A stretch of DNA of 51,454 nt, taken from contig JAIPIC010000005.1 in NCBI GenBank assembly GCA_021734865.1, positions 1 to 51,454 on the forward strand, given 5' to 3'. Below the pieces are notes generated by a model. That model worked only from the letters and a program-made list of their open reading frames with translations, searched no databases and was not told the origin of the DNA. Every line of letters begins with the position of its first letter. Position 1 is the stretch's first letter. Source of the DNA: Candidatus Woesearchaeota archaeon. GTDB taxonomy: Archaea > Nanobdellota > Nanobdellia > Woesearchaeales > JAIPIC01. Shown piece by piece: positions 8,106 through 15,961 of this stretch. The translations under genes and the position numbers were made by a program.

Positions 8106-9158
8106 ATGAAAAATAGATTTATAGCTACACTAATAACAATACTAATCGCGCTACTTTTTGTGGGAAGCAGTTATGCTGTTACAAATTCAGAGATCAGAGA
8201 GTCTCTTAAAGTACAAGCTAACCTTGACTCAATGAAGACGACAGTCAATGATGTCCTTGGGGACATGCCGTCTCAGATTTCTTCAATGATTGGAGAGAAT
8301 CGAGAGTATCATGCCAGAGTGGGAAGTTCTGATATGGGAATAATCCTAAAAAATGGTAAAATTGATTCTATAGGGTATGGGAAACCAGACAAACCCACAC
8401 ACAGGATCGATGTCCCGCTAAGCGTTGTCAATCAGATTGTTGGAGCAGATAATCAGGGTTCTGAGGTTGTAAAAGCATTAATTAAAGGTGATATTCAGAT
8501 TTATGAATTACCTCCATGTGATGATGATAGACAGTGTGAGGATAACCAAGTATGTACACAGGATGGTTGTGTTGATGCTTTCACACTTATTGTAGTACCA
8601 ATAGGATACAGCAGAGGTGAAAATGATGATTTTTATGGGTCAGCACAGCCAGAAGTCGCACTATTCGAAAAATACGCGCCAGTTGAGAATATGCGAGTGC
8701 ATTATGTAAACCCTGACGTATGTCCAGATTATACTTGTAATGATGTGTGTGTGGACTGTCAAATTGAAGCAAGGAAATGCGCTAGAACCTCAGGTTATAT
8801 AGGGATAGCTGATAAGATTGTCGCAATCAGTAAGGGTGATGTTAAGACATATATTGGAAATCAACCCTTAATGCTATGCGGATGTGCTGGAGGAATACCA
8901 GCAGATACAAGTGTCTCCAGGGCAAGATTATTTGCAGATGGCGGTGTTTACTGTTATAATACAGTACCACATGAATTAGGGCACCAATTAGGATTATATC
9001 ATGTAGATTCCACAGGTGAAGAAGCAGGATCGTGCTTAGGACCAAATGCAGATGATTGTTCAGAGACTAATAAGGCATCAGATATCATGGGATATGGATG
9101 GCCACAGGATCATTTTGGACCAAAAGCGACCAGCTATTTGACTGGAATTTTGAGGTGA
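8106..9158 (+). CDS. Secreted metzincin-like zinc metalloprotease
   Basis: A Sec signal peptide covers about residues 1-25 (basic start, hydrophobic core, ending SSYA). The zinc site HELGHQLGLYH occupies residues 289-299: His289, His293 and His299 bind zinc and Glu290 is the base. A DIMGYGW segment with Met328 fits the metzincin Met-turn, so I place it in that clan by motif. A short Cys-rich insert (CDDDRQCEDNQVCTQDGC) lies near 138-156, and further cysteine pairs suggest disulfides outside the cell. There is no C-terminal anchor, so it is probably released. Its stop is followed 5 nt later by the start of a Cys-rich membrane protein, so the two are likely cotranscribed and may be partners. 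Substrate unknown. Confidence 0.85.
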   Translation: MKNRFIATLITILIALLFVGSSYAVTNSEIRESLKVQANLDSMKTTVNDVLGDMPSQISSMIGENREYHARVGSSDMGIILKNGKIDSIGYGKPDKPTHRIDVPLSVVNQIVGADNQGSEVVKALIKGDIQIYELPPCDDDRQCEDNQVCTQDGCVDAFTLIVVPIGYSRGENDDFYGSAQPEVALFEKYAPVENMRVHYVNPDVCPDYTCNDVCVDCQIEARKCARTSGYIGIADKIVAISKGDVKTYIGNQPLMLCGCAGGIPADTSVSRARLFADGGVYCYNTVPHELGHQLGLYHVDSTGEEAGSCLGPNADDCSETNKASDIMGYGWPQDHFGPKATSYLTGILR

Positions 9159-9163
9159 TTGAA

Positions 9164-10018
9164 ATGAAGACACTTACAAATTTCATAATTTTTTTGGCAG
9201 TAGCAATTACTTTATCTGCTGTGGCAATTGCATACAGCGAAATGCTGGTAATTGAATTTACATTAAGCCAGGCAGGAACTGCAGAACTTACTGCACTCAA
9301 TGTCTATGAAGGATCAGAGTCTGAAATTCTTACGGATACAGGTGATTACACAGTTACCCTTCTTGACGCTGATGGGAAGGAATTATACAAGAAGTATTTC
9401 ACGCCCCAATTTACAGCTTGGGCTGACGCGATAGACCCGTCAAAAGCATTTCCAGTTATGCCAGGTCAGGAAATCGGAACGCAGGGGCAGATCGATAGGA
9501 GTGAGATCCAGATGATTCTTAGAGTCCCAATGGTAGAAGGTGCAAAAAAATTCCAGATTCGCAAAGATTCTAAAGTGCTTATCAACAAAGAGATAAATCT
9601 CTGCAATATGGATGGAAGTTGCAATCCTACACTGGGAGAGAACTATCTAACCTGTGAGGATTGTCAATCTGGTTCGGTAGATGATTACTGTGATGGAGTA
9701 TTTGATGATATCTGTGATCGAGATTGTAGAACACAAGGTAGGGAAGACATGGATACTGACTGTACTTGCGGAAACAACAAATGCGATGTAAGGGAAGATA
9801 GCTTTAATTGTCCTTTGGATTGTGGAAAACCTTCTAGTCCGCTTCTGAAATGGGGCCTGATAGCGCTGATTGTCCTAGTTATTATAGTGGCATTAATCAT
9901 GTGGATGAGAGGTAAGAAAAAATCATCTCGTGCTAGAAGAGATAAATCTGGAAAATCAGATCAGTCTGAAAAAACAGATGAGCCTGAAAAAGTTAAAAAA
10001 TCAGGCAACAAAAAATAG
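9164..10018 (+). CDS. Type I membrane protein with Cys-rich calcium-type repeats
   Basis: The start is the ATG at 9164, behind GAGGTGAT at 9152-9159; the longer frame from 9098 lies within the protease gene. The 284 residues hold a signal peptide (1-25), an extracellular beta-rich domain, and a region rich in Cys and Asp/Glu from about residue 145 that ends in CGNNKCDVREDSFNCPLDCG. That pattern (CG..xC...E....CPxDCG) recurs in archaeal surface proteins and may bind calcium. One membrane helix lies near 228-248, and a strongly charged cytoplasmic tail closes the protein. It follows the secreted protease directly and could be its anchor, receptor, inhibitor or substrate; the sequence does not decide. 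Confidence 0.8.
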   Translation: MKTLTNFIIFLAVAITLSAVAIAYSEMLVIEFTLSQAGTAELTALNVYEGSESEILTDTGDYTVTLLDADGKELYKKYFTPQFTAWADAIDPSKAFPVMPGQEIGTQGQIDRSEIQMILRVPMVEGAKKFQIRKDSKVLINKEINLCNMDGSCNPTLGENYLTCEDCQSGSVDDYCDGVFDDICDRDCRTQGREDMDTDCTCGNNKCDVREDSFNCPLDCGKPSSPLLKWGLIALIVLVIIVALIMWMRGKKKSSRARRDKSGKSDQSEKTDEPEKVKKSGNKK

Positions 10019-10042
10019 ATTATTTTTTCTTTATTTTTTTTA
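10019..10042. terminator. T-rich terminator between convergent genes
   Basis: Runs of T (TTTTTTCTTTATTTTTTTT) directly follow the stop at 10018. This is the usual archaeal termination signal for the plus-strand gene. Only about 28 nt separate the two convergent genes. Confidence 0.55.
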
Positions 10043-10046
10043 TCTT

Positions 10047-11558
10047 CTAGCCATACAAAAAGTAATGTGCTCCATCTATTTCTATTTCGTCCAAAAGACT
10101 GTACGTTTTATTAAGGTACTCTAAAGCTTCGTCTCTTTCACGGAAATATCTATTACAATATTCACTGTCAGCCTCACAAGGATTTGTTTCCAGAGAAACA
10201 AATACATAATCAACATCGTATTTGGTCTCATAATTGACAATTTGTTGATATGTTGGAAAATACATTAACAGTAATCTGGCGTCGACATAGGTTGACAGGT
10301 ACGGTGTTGAAGAAATTACATTGTAATTCCTGCTCTCATTGAAATATTTTTCTGCGAGATAATCATATTTGTCAGATGATGAATGCGGAAGCACATTAAC
10401 ATAGTGTGTAATCTCAGGAGCAAACTGGATTCCAGCCAAAACACATCCGATGATGAAAATAACGATCATAACCGGAATAATAGTTTTAGCAAATTTTTCT
10501 ATGAAATAATTAAATCCATAGACAGCAAGCGCCAGCCAAAAAGGAAGAAACAAGATGGAGAATCTGATTTCCTGTGTAGGTATCCCAAATATGACATAGC
10601 AGTAAGTTATAGCAAATAAAAAGATTAGAATGGCCGATTTATTCTTGTTTTTTAATGCATTGAGTGATATCACACACACAGCTACAAGCACCAGCCCCAT
10701 GATGAACCAGGACAGTAAACCGTAGGTCTGAAAATAATACTGGAAATTAGATAGTTCATATACATGACCAAGTACGACATAACTGATTTCTTCCTGTGAT
10801 CTGATAAATGGGTACAAAGGATTCTTGTGGATAAGATAATTTGCTATTAGATAAGGTACCGTTAGCGTGAAGAAACCTGCACTTAAATAGATAGTCTTCT
10901 CAATAAATCCTCTGAGGACTCCTGCGAAGTCTTTGATATTTATGAAATACCAGTAAATCATAAACAAAGCTATTGCTCCTCCTATTAATATGAAATACAG
11001 TCTTGTAAGCATGGATAAAGCCACAAAGAGCCCGCACAGATAGAAATGGGTGCTCTTTTTTGACTTGACTGCCTGAAGGCAAAAATATACTGCAAACAGG
11101 CCAAATGCCATAGCTGGCACAGATGTAAGTATCTGGTATGAATTGGTGTATATGACAGGCTCAAATGCCATGATGGCTCCAGCAAAGATCCCGGCAAACT
11201 TGTGTCCCAATTCCCTGAAGATGAGATAGATGGCAACTGTAGCAAGACAAGCTGCAGAAATGCATACAATCTTGCCTATAAGTATTGCATTTATTCCAAG
11301 CTTGTCTCCAAGTCCTATGAGGATAGGAACAATGGGTGGGCGGGTTGCATTGTAGAATCCTACCTTGCCGAATGAAAATATGAACTTGCCAACAGCAATG
11401 TAAGCACTCGAATCCCACCATATAGTATAATCAAGAAAGAAGGCTGGAAGCCTTATTATGAAAGCAAACAAACCTAAAGAAAAGATGATAATGCGGTCAT
11501 TGAGCCGCGTTGCAAGATTCTGTTTATCCCGTTTCATTTTCTGCTTCGGACATGACAT
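10047..11558 (-). CDS. GT-C membrane glycosyltransferase (PMT/GT39-like)
   Basis: The 503-residue protein has about ten hydrophobic helices and a soluble C-terminal domain. The first extracellular loop, after helix 1, contains WWDSSAYIAVGKF with an acidic catalytic-type residue, followed by RPPIVPILIG, as in dolichyl-phosphate-sugar transferases related to PMT and ArnT. It should move a sugar from a lipid carrier to a protein or lipid on the outer face. The first ATG overlaps the upstream thioredoxin gene by 35 nt; the ATG at 11537 would shorten the overlap to 14 nt and is equally possible. It is the last gene of the GT2-thioredoxin-GT-C operon. Confidence 0.82.
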   Translation of the reverse strand: MSCPKQKMKRDKQNLATRLNDRIIIFSLGLFAFIIRLPAFFLDYTIWWDSSAYIAVGKFIFSFGKVGFYNATRPPIVPILIGLGDKLGINAILIGKIVCISAACLATVAIYLIFRELGHKFAGIFAGAIMAFEPVIYTNSYQILTSVPAMAFGLFAVYFCLQAVKSKKSTHFYLCGLFVALSMLTRLYFILIGGAIALFMIYWYFINIKDFAGVLRGFIEKTIYLSAGFFTLTVPYLIANYLIHKNPLYPFIRSQEEISYVVLGHVYELSNFQYYFQTYGLLSWFIMGLVLVAVCVISLNALKNKNKSAILIFLFAITYCYVIFGIPTQEIRFSILFLPFWLALAVYGFNYFIEKFAKTIIPVMIVIFIIGCVLAGIQFAPEITHYVNVLPHSSSDKYDYLAEKYFNESRNYNVISSTPYLSTYVDARLLLMYFPTYQQIVNYETKYDVDYVFVSLETNPCEADSEYCNRYFRERDEALEYLNKTYSLLDEIEIDGAHYFLYG

Positions 11559-12267
11559 CCATCCAATAGTCAGTGCATGCTGAGTCAGACTCTATATCAG
11601 AGCATATTATGTTTCCGAGATCGTTTTTTTGTGTAACTCCCTCATACTTGATTCCATCAATGATTAAAGTAGGATATTGATAGATCTTGTACGCCTTTTG
11701 GATAAGCTTAATCATAGGTTCATCGTCTGCCATATCTACATCGATTGGAAAGACTAAAAGTTTGTCGTTCAGTTTCTTCTTGAAGTAAGTTAAAATTACA
11801 CCCTGGTCTGGACATATCGAACAATTTTCTCCAGAATAAAAATAAAGAACCAGTACGAGATCCTTTTCGCAGATATCTTTAGCCTGTTTTGCCATTAGCC
11901 AATATTTAATATTGTCAAGAGTATACCTTCTCTTTAGCAGATCGAATTCATCTTTTTTTATTCTTGAATCTTTGTCATATTCGACCAGTTTATCAAGGGA
12001 ATAATCAAGATCAGCAATCGTATCCTCAAGCGTCGCATGCAAAACGCTGCATGATGCATTGTTGTTCAGGATGGACGATAAAAAATATGCCTGTAATTGT
12101 ACACTCTGATAAGCCACTTCCTGTTCTTTGTTGACCTCATCAAGCCAATTGACACGTTCATTTGTTAGAATAACTCCTAATGAAATGCCTAGGATGAATA
12201 TTAGCACGCTGATGACAGCAGCAACAATTATCTTATCTGATGAAAGTTTTCGTTTGATCCTTACCAC
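11524..12267 (-). CDS. Membrane-anchored thioredoxin-like protein (CxxC)
   Basis: A signal anchor spans residues 13-34, so the rest should face outside. Residues 50-130 look helical. From about 135 a thioredoxin-like strand leads into the active site C149-S-I-C152, and a cis-Pro-type segment YQYPTLIIDGIKYEG follows near 208-222. I infer a disulfide oxidoreductase acting at the cell surface; partner and direction (oxidation or reduction) are unknown. It lies between two glycosyltransferase genes with overlaps of 7 and 35 nt, so it probably works on the same exported proteins. Many secreted proteins in this window are Cys-rich, which fits such a role. Confidence 0.8.
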   Translation of the reverse strand: MVRIKRKLSSDKIIVAAVISVLIFILGISLGVILTNERVNWLDEVNKEQEVAYQSVQLQAYFLSSILNNNASCSVLHATLEDTIADLDYSLDKLVEYDKDSRIKKDEFDLLKRRYTLDNIKYWLMAKQAKDICEKDLVLVLYFYSGENCSICPDQGVILTYFKKKLNDKLLVFPIDVDMADDEPMIKLIQKAYKIYQYPTLIIDGIKYEGVTQKNDLGNIICSDIESDSACTDYWMDVMSEAENETG

Positions 12268-13532
12268 TCCTTTCTCCTGCCAATAAGCATCTCAACGACG
12301 ACAATGACAGCAATAAAACTCAAAAAAATATAGTAAAAGATAAGGTATGGTATTATATAAATCCACCCATATTTAAATACTGCAGCCTCTGAATTCCTGT
12401 GCGCAATGAGAATTACAATTATTGCAGCAAGGAATATGATTGCAATAATAAACTGGAAACTAATATTGAAGTCAAGAATATTCATATTGAACTTGAAGAA
12501 ATCCTTAAGATATGGAGTGATGTCAAAACCAACTAGATATAAATTCTTGAGTTCTTTGAAAAATGGTACTATTGAAAAATTGATAAAAAAGGCCACAATA
12601 CCGAATGCAAGCAAAAATGCAGAAACATTTAGCGGAAGCTGGAACAGACCGAAATCACCATATTCTCTGTTGAAAATCAGCCTTCTATACTTAATTATGT
12701 TTTGAACACTTCCGGAAAACCACCTGTTCCTTTGATGATACAACCCCTTAATTGTGTCTGGAGAATTTGTATAGACAAAAGCAGAAGGGCAGTGCTTTAT
12801 CCTATAATGGCTTTCCTGCATACGATATGCGATCTCTTGATCCTCAGTGAGGTTGGTCTCATCAAAACCTCCCAATTTTTTCAGTACATCCAGCTTATAA
12901 AGAGAAAATGGTCCTGGAGTGACGTACAGACAATTCATGTAGGACATTAGCCTAATTAGGAGCAAAGAATTGATATATTCTGCTCTTTGGATCTTCTGAA
13001 TAAGAGTCCTAGGATTCCTTACCTTCATTGCAGGTACGATAGCGGCAAGATCTGGTTCAGTCTGGTACATGTGGACCATCTTTCTGAGGGTGTCCTTATC
13101 AACATAAGAGTCAGCATCAAGGCAGACAAATAACTCCCCTTTTGATGCTTTCATTGCATTGTTCAATGCATGCGCTTTCCCTTTGTTCTTCTGCTTGATA
13201 AGCTGGATATTCCTGTTAGGATTTCTCTTAATAACATCATTTGCTCTTTTAGAAGTGTTGTCTGATGAGCCATCATCTACAATGATTATCTCAACATTGT
13301 CCTTTGGATAATTCAGTTCGAGAACCGATTCAACGCTTCCTACAATACTGGTCTCTTCATTATATGCCGGGATAACAACAGTAACTTTTGGATATGATGA
13401 AGGATTCCTCACTTTTTTGTTCTGCTTTTTGATGTTGCTTCGATATGATAAGTACAATAGTAGCCAGAAAACTATAAAGAATAATGAAGTTAAATACATC
13501 CCTCTAAGTATTATCTCTGTTATTAAAAGCAT
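12261..13532 (-). CDS. GT2 processive-type membrane glycosyltransferase
   Basis: One N-terminal helix is followed by a GT-A domain: VTVVIPAYNEETSI near 48-61, IIVDDGSSDNTS near 84-95, LDADSYVD (the DxD-type metal site) near 137-144, TEDQEIAYRM near 230 and QRNRWFSGS near 267. This set of D, DxD, ED and (Q/R)xxRW motifs is that of hyaluronan, cellulose and poly-GlcNAc synthase relatives. Three to four helices follow at the C-terminus. It uses a nucleotide sugar in the cytosol to build or prime a polymer or a lipid-linked sugar. It is the first gene of the operon that continues with the thioredoxin and GT-C genes. Confidence 0.9.
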   Translation of the reverse strand: MLLITEIILRGMYLTSLFFIVFWLLLYLSYRSNIKKQNKKVRNPSSYPKVTVVIPAYNEETSIVGSVESVLELNYPKDNVEIIIVDDGSSDNTSKRANDVIKRNPNRNIQLIKQKNKGKAHALNNAMKASKGELFVCLDADSYVDKDTLRKMVHMYQTEPDLAAIVPAMKVRNPRTLIQKIQRAEYINSLLLIRLMSYMNCLYVTPGPFSLYKLDVLKKLGGFDETNLTEDQEIAYRMQESHYRIKHCPSAFVYTNSPDTIKGLYHQRNRWFSGSVQNIIKYRRLIFNREYGDFGLFQLPLNVSAFLLAFGIVAFFINFSIVPFFKELKNLYLVGFDITPYLKDFFKFNMNILDFNISFQFIIAIIFLAAIIVILIAHRNSEAAVFKYGWIYIIPYLIFYYIFLSFIAVIVVVEMLIGRRKEW

Positions 13533-13592
13533 TAATATGGGACAAGAAGGGGTTATTATAAAATTTTCTTAAATTGGACTGGTTTCAGTCAA

Positions 13593-13961
13593 CTAAGTCA
13601 ACAAATTACCTACAATTGAGATGCCTAGGATTGTACCTAATATCAATGTAACAACATAATACATTATGGCAACAAATACAAATTGGAGTATCCATGCCAA
13701 TATAGCTTTTAACCATTTCAATCTGAAAGCTTCATGATAAATCCAGATCATGGCAACGAATGCAAGAATCCCACCCCATGTAGAAAAATAAGATTTGATT
13801 GCTGTTACGATGAATCCTGTTATAATTGATATGAAAACAGTCTTTAATATCGATGTCTTGCCGCCCAAGAATTTTACCGAAAGATATAGCGGAAGCGATG
13901 AAATTATGAAGGCCAACAATAATGCAATTATCGTCCCCACAAGTGCTAAACCAAATTCCAT
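13593..13961 (-). CDS. Small multi-pass membrane protein
   Basis: The 122 residues are almost all hydrophobic, with about four membrane helices: 5-27, 35-60, 65-78 and 85-115. A short positively charged loop (RLKWLK) lies between the last two. There is no recognisable family and no catalytic motif. It lies on the same strand as the glycosyltransferase operon but upstream of it, and 21 nt downstream of the coiled-coil gene at 13983. Small size and hydrophobicity suggest a structural or accessory membrane role; nothing more can be supported. Confidence 0.65.
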   Translation of the reverse strand: MEFGLALVGTIIALLLAFIISSLPLYLSVKFLGGKTSILKTVFISIITGFIVTAIKSYFSTWGGILAFVAMIWIYHEAFRLKWLKAILAWILQFVFVAIMYYVVTLILGTILGISIVGNLLT

Positions 13962-13982
13962 ATCACTTTAGAATAACAACAG

Positions 13983-14375
13983 TTATTTTAATCTTTCCAT
14001 ATCTGATATAGATTTCTTTAGGATTTTCCTTTCAGTCTCTTTGAACTGAACATCCTTCTCTAAAGACATCTTCTCTTTCATGGCCATATTTTCATCAGAG
14101 ATTACTTCGCCTTTTTCACTTTCATCTTTTATTTCAGACTCAAGCTTCTTATCAATCATAATCTCTTTGTTCAAATCAGATTCACGCTTGAATTCATTGA
14201 CGAGAACACCATCTATATATTTCTCTTCATCAATCAGTTCTTCTTCATTCTCGAGACGCTTTTCTTCTTCCTTGAGTTTTCTTTCCTGTTCTTCGAGTTC
14301 TTTTTTTCTTTTTTCCAGAGCCTGTTTTTTTTGCTCCAGTTCCTTCTCTTCTTGTTCTAATTCCTTTGTTTCCAT
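13983..14375 (-). CDS. Charged coiled-coil protein
   Basis: The 130-residue protein consists of Glu/Lys-rich heptads. Residues 1-48 are nearly pure E, K, L and Q in a coiled-coil pattern, with another helical stretch to the end. There is no signal peptide or membrane helix, so it is probably cytosolic or attached to a partner. The ATG at 14375 is preceded by AGGTGG six nt upstream, a good ribosome site. It starts inside the end of the membrane-protein gene (14245-14922), giving a 131-nt overlap in a different frame, so the coil could also be the displaced C-terminal domain of that membrane protein. Confidence 0.6.
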   Translation of the reverse strand: METKELEQEEKELEQKKQALEKRKKELEEQERKLKEEEKRLENEEELIDEEKYIDGVLVNEFKRESDLNKEIMIDKKLESEIKDESEKGEVISDENMAMKEKMSLEKDVQFKETERKILKKSISDMERLK

Positions 14376-14922
14376 TAAAGTCCACCTTTACTTTTGACTT
14401 ATCGACTGTTTTACCTGTCTGCCCTAAGAACTCAACCATCAAGATATCAAGTTTGATTAGGCACCACAGGATAAATATACAGACCATTATTGATAGTGTA
14501 CCAGTAATTAACATAATGGCAAGTTCAGATATTGTGGGAATCTGATAAAAGTACAGGCCTGTTTGAAATAGATAATATTTGAATGGGAGTGCTATAAGTA
14601 AGACACAAAAAAAAATTCCTGAAAACGCAATGACCGAAATAGCAGCGATTATAAGCTTGAATATTGAGTAGATCATAAGTACCCATGATCTATCCTCTTT
14701 GACATAACCTGACTCCACAAAACTCGTCCCAAGCAGACGGTCTGCTTGATGAATTTCATGCTTACGGAAATGTCCAAGCGCCATTAACGCACCCTTCATG
14801 AACTTTGGGAACACTAAAGAAAGCACAATATCAATAGCACAGACAATCATGAACACAATATGTAGAACAGCTTGAGGAATACTCATCAAGAGATATATAA
14901 GTGAGCCGAAAAATCTTTTCAT
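14245..14922 (-). CDS. Four-helix membrane protein with out-of-frame basic tail
   Basis: Residues 1-180 contain about four hydrophobic helices (7-40, 82-110, 113-125 and 133-163) and a soluble loop HEIHQADRLLG. The last roughly 43 residues (RTRREGTGAKKTGSG and on) are almost entirely Lys, Arg, Gly and Thr. They are the same DNA that encodes the Glu/Lys coiled coil at 13983-14375, read one base off, so their composition is forced. Either the tail is real and the genes truly overlap, or a 1-nt indel has separated a membrane domain from its coiled-coil extension. Family unknown. Confidence 0.6.
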   Translation of the reverse strand: MKRFFGSLIYLLMSIPQAVLHIVFMIVCAIDIVLSLVFPKFMKGALMALGHFRKHEIHQADRLLGTSFVESGYVKEDRSWVLMIYSIFKLIIAAISVIAFSGIFFCVLLIALPFKYYLFQTGLYFYQIPTISELAIMLITGTLSIMVCIFILWCLIKLDILMVEFLGQTGKTVDKSKVKVDFNGNKGIRTRREGTGAKKTGSGKKKKRTRRTGKKTQGRRKASRE

Positions 14923-14947
14923 AATCTATTTGATATTGTTTTTCTAT

Positions 14948-15160
14948 TTATAATTTGCGGAGAGGCTTTTCAAACAGAAATATATCCTCGATAGGCGTTT
15001 TTAATACTTTTGAAATATCATAAGCTAGTTTTAGAGAAGGATTATACTTGCCCTTCTCTAAAAAAAGAATAGTCTCACGCCGTACACCTACCTTTTGGGC
15101 CAAATCATCTTGAGTGAGATTATATTTTGCTCTTAATTCCTTTATTCTTGTTTTCATCAT
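14948..15160 (-). CDS. XRE-family (Cro/CI) helix-turn-helix regulator
   Basis: The 70-residue protein is a single HTH_3 domain: [31 protein letters not shown] contains the two DNA-binding helices, and [13 protein letters not shown] and PIEDIF close the fold as in the small archaeal/bacterial XRE regulators. Two ATG codons stand in a row (15160 and 15157); the second is as likely. It lies 20 nt after the membrane protein at 15181-15612 and the two are probably one operon. Small XRE proteins of this kind often pair with a DUF2178-like membrane protein. A 13-nt sequence just before the start recurs inside the gene (see findings). Confidence 0.88.
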   Translation of the reverse strand: MMKTRIKELRAKYNLTQDDLAQKVGVRRETILFLEKGKYNPSLKLAYDISKVLKTPIEDIFLFEKPLRKL

Positions 15161-15180
15161 CCTACTCGATAGGCGTTGTC

Positions 15181-15612
15181 TTATAACGCTTTTCTTTCAT
15201 ATACAAGATTTGAGATTGTCTTAACCAAAGCTCCACCTATGAGCGCTACTGCTAAAATCCAATCAACATAGAAACTCTTTGTTAACACACTGTTAATAAT
15301 CTGATACACAAGCCCTAATGAAATAATTATCACCATGAACCACGCAGCGTTTCTTTCAGCCAGTGATTCAATCTTCTTATCTCTCTCATCTCTCTTAAGT
15401 GTCAGCATAATATGTGCCACATCAAGCAGAAGAAACACTAACCATCCTACAGTTATTCCAATACGCACATTTTCCTGCCATATTGGAATCGACTGAAAAA
15501 CCGCAAATGGAACAATCATAAAAAATAGATACACCCAACCTTGCCATGTTTTTGGTGTTATGCCCCAGCCTCCATATTTTCGACGCGTAAACCATTCAGC
15601 TCTTCCTATCAT
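15181..15612 (-). CDS. DUF2178-like membrane protein paired with the XRE regulator
   Basis: The start is the ATG at 15612, five nt behind AGGTGAT; the GTG at 15621 gives three more residues but leaves no room for the ribosome site. Of 143 residues, about four membrane helices are visible (near 28-45, 50-70, 88-106 and 115-134). The cytosolic loop [19 protein letters not shown] matches the DERD...A signature of small membrane proteins found with XRE regulators. Its role is not established; it may sense a membrane state or be a target of the regulator. The family name is my recognition by pattern only. Confidence 0.7.
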   Translation of the reverse strand: MIGRAEWFTRRKYGGWGITPKTWQGWVYLFFMIVPFAVFQSIPIWQENVRIGITVGWLVFLLLDVAHIMLTLKRDERDKKIESLAERNAAWFMVIIISLGLVYQIINSVLTKSFYVDWILAVALIGGALVKTISNLVYERKAL

Positions 15613-15736
15613 AATTATCACCTTTGTATATTTTTTATACTTATATCATTAATCTATATTTTTCCCTTCTATACTGTTATTAACTATTTCTAACTAAATG
15701 TTAAAAATAACTAACTTTTAGTATTTAAATATTTTC

Positions 15737-15745
15737 CGTAAATAT
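15737..15745. repeat. Left copy of 9-bp target-site duplication
   Basis: CGTAAATAT here is repeated exactly at 15939-15947, directly outside the two ends of the inverted-repeat element 15746-15938. A perfect 9-bp direct repeat at both ends is the footprint of transposition. Confidence 0.8.
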
Positions 15746-15938
15746 GGTAAAGTCAACTTAAGTGGGTTAAATGGTTCTTCTTTGAAAAAAGCAAAATTTA
15801 TGTCCAAATTCATCGACGTAGGAACCCAACGATGATTCCTTTTTGCAAAGAAGAATTTACTGTAAATAGAGTAATTTACAGTCCCAAAATCTGCTTTGCA
15901 TATATTTGTTACCCAAACCCACGTTATTTGACTTTACC
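15746..15938. mobile_element. 193-bp non-autonomous MITE-like element
   Basis: The ends are inverted repeats: GGTAAAGTCAA, five differing bases, then GTGGGTT at 15746-15768, and the complement of the same pattern at 15916-15938. A 10-bp inner inverted repeat follows (TTCTTCTTTG at 15775-15784, CAAAGAAGAA at 15846-15855). A small hairpin (ACTGTAAA...TTTACAGT) lies near 15859-15882 and another (CATCG...CGATG) near 15811-15834. Perfect 9-bp direct repeats flank the element. There is no ORF, so it must have been moved by a transposase encoded elsewhere. Ends beginning GG and a 9-bp duplication would fit IS1- or IS4-like enzymes, but the family is not determined. Confidence 0.8.
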
Positions 15939-15947
15939 CGTAAATAT
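15939..15947. repeat. Right copy of 9-bp target-site duplication
   Basis: CGTAAATAT is identical to 15737-15745 and adjoins the right end of the MITE-like element. Confidence 0.8.
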
Positions 15948-15961
15948 GAACTAAATTTTGT

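Noticed and set aside
9098-9163. Longer start for the Cys-rich membrane protein
   Set aside because: The added 22 codons lie inside the protease gene and would put charged residues before the signal peptide; a good ribosome site precedes 9164.
14080-14397. Plus-strand Ser/Phe-rich ORF opposite the coiled-coil gene
   Set aside because: Glu/Lys codons on the minus strand give Ser/Phe/Leu codons on the plus strand, so the long open frame is forced by composition.
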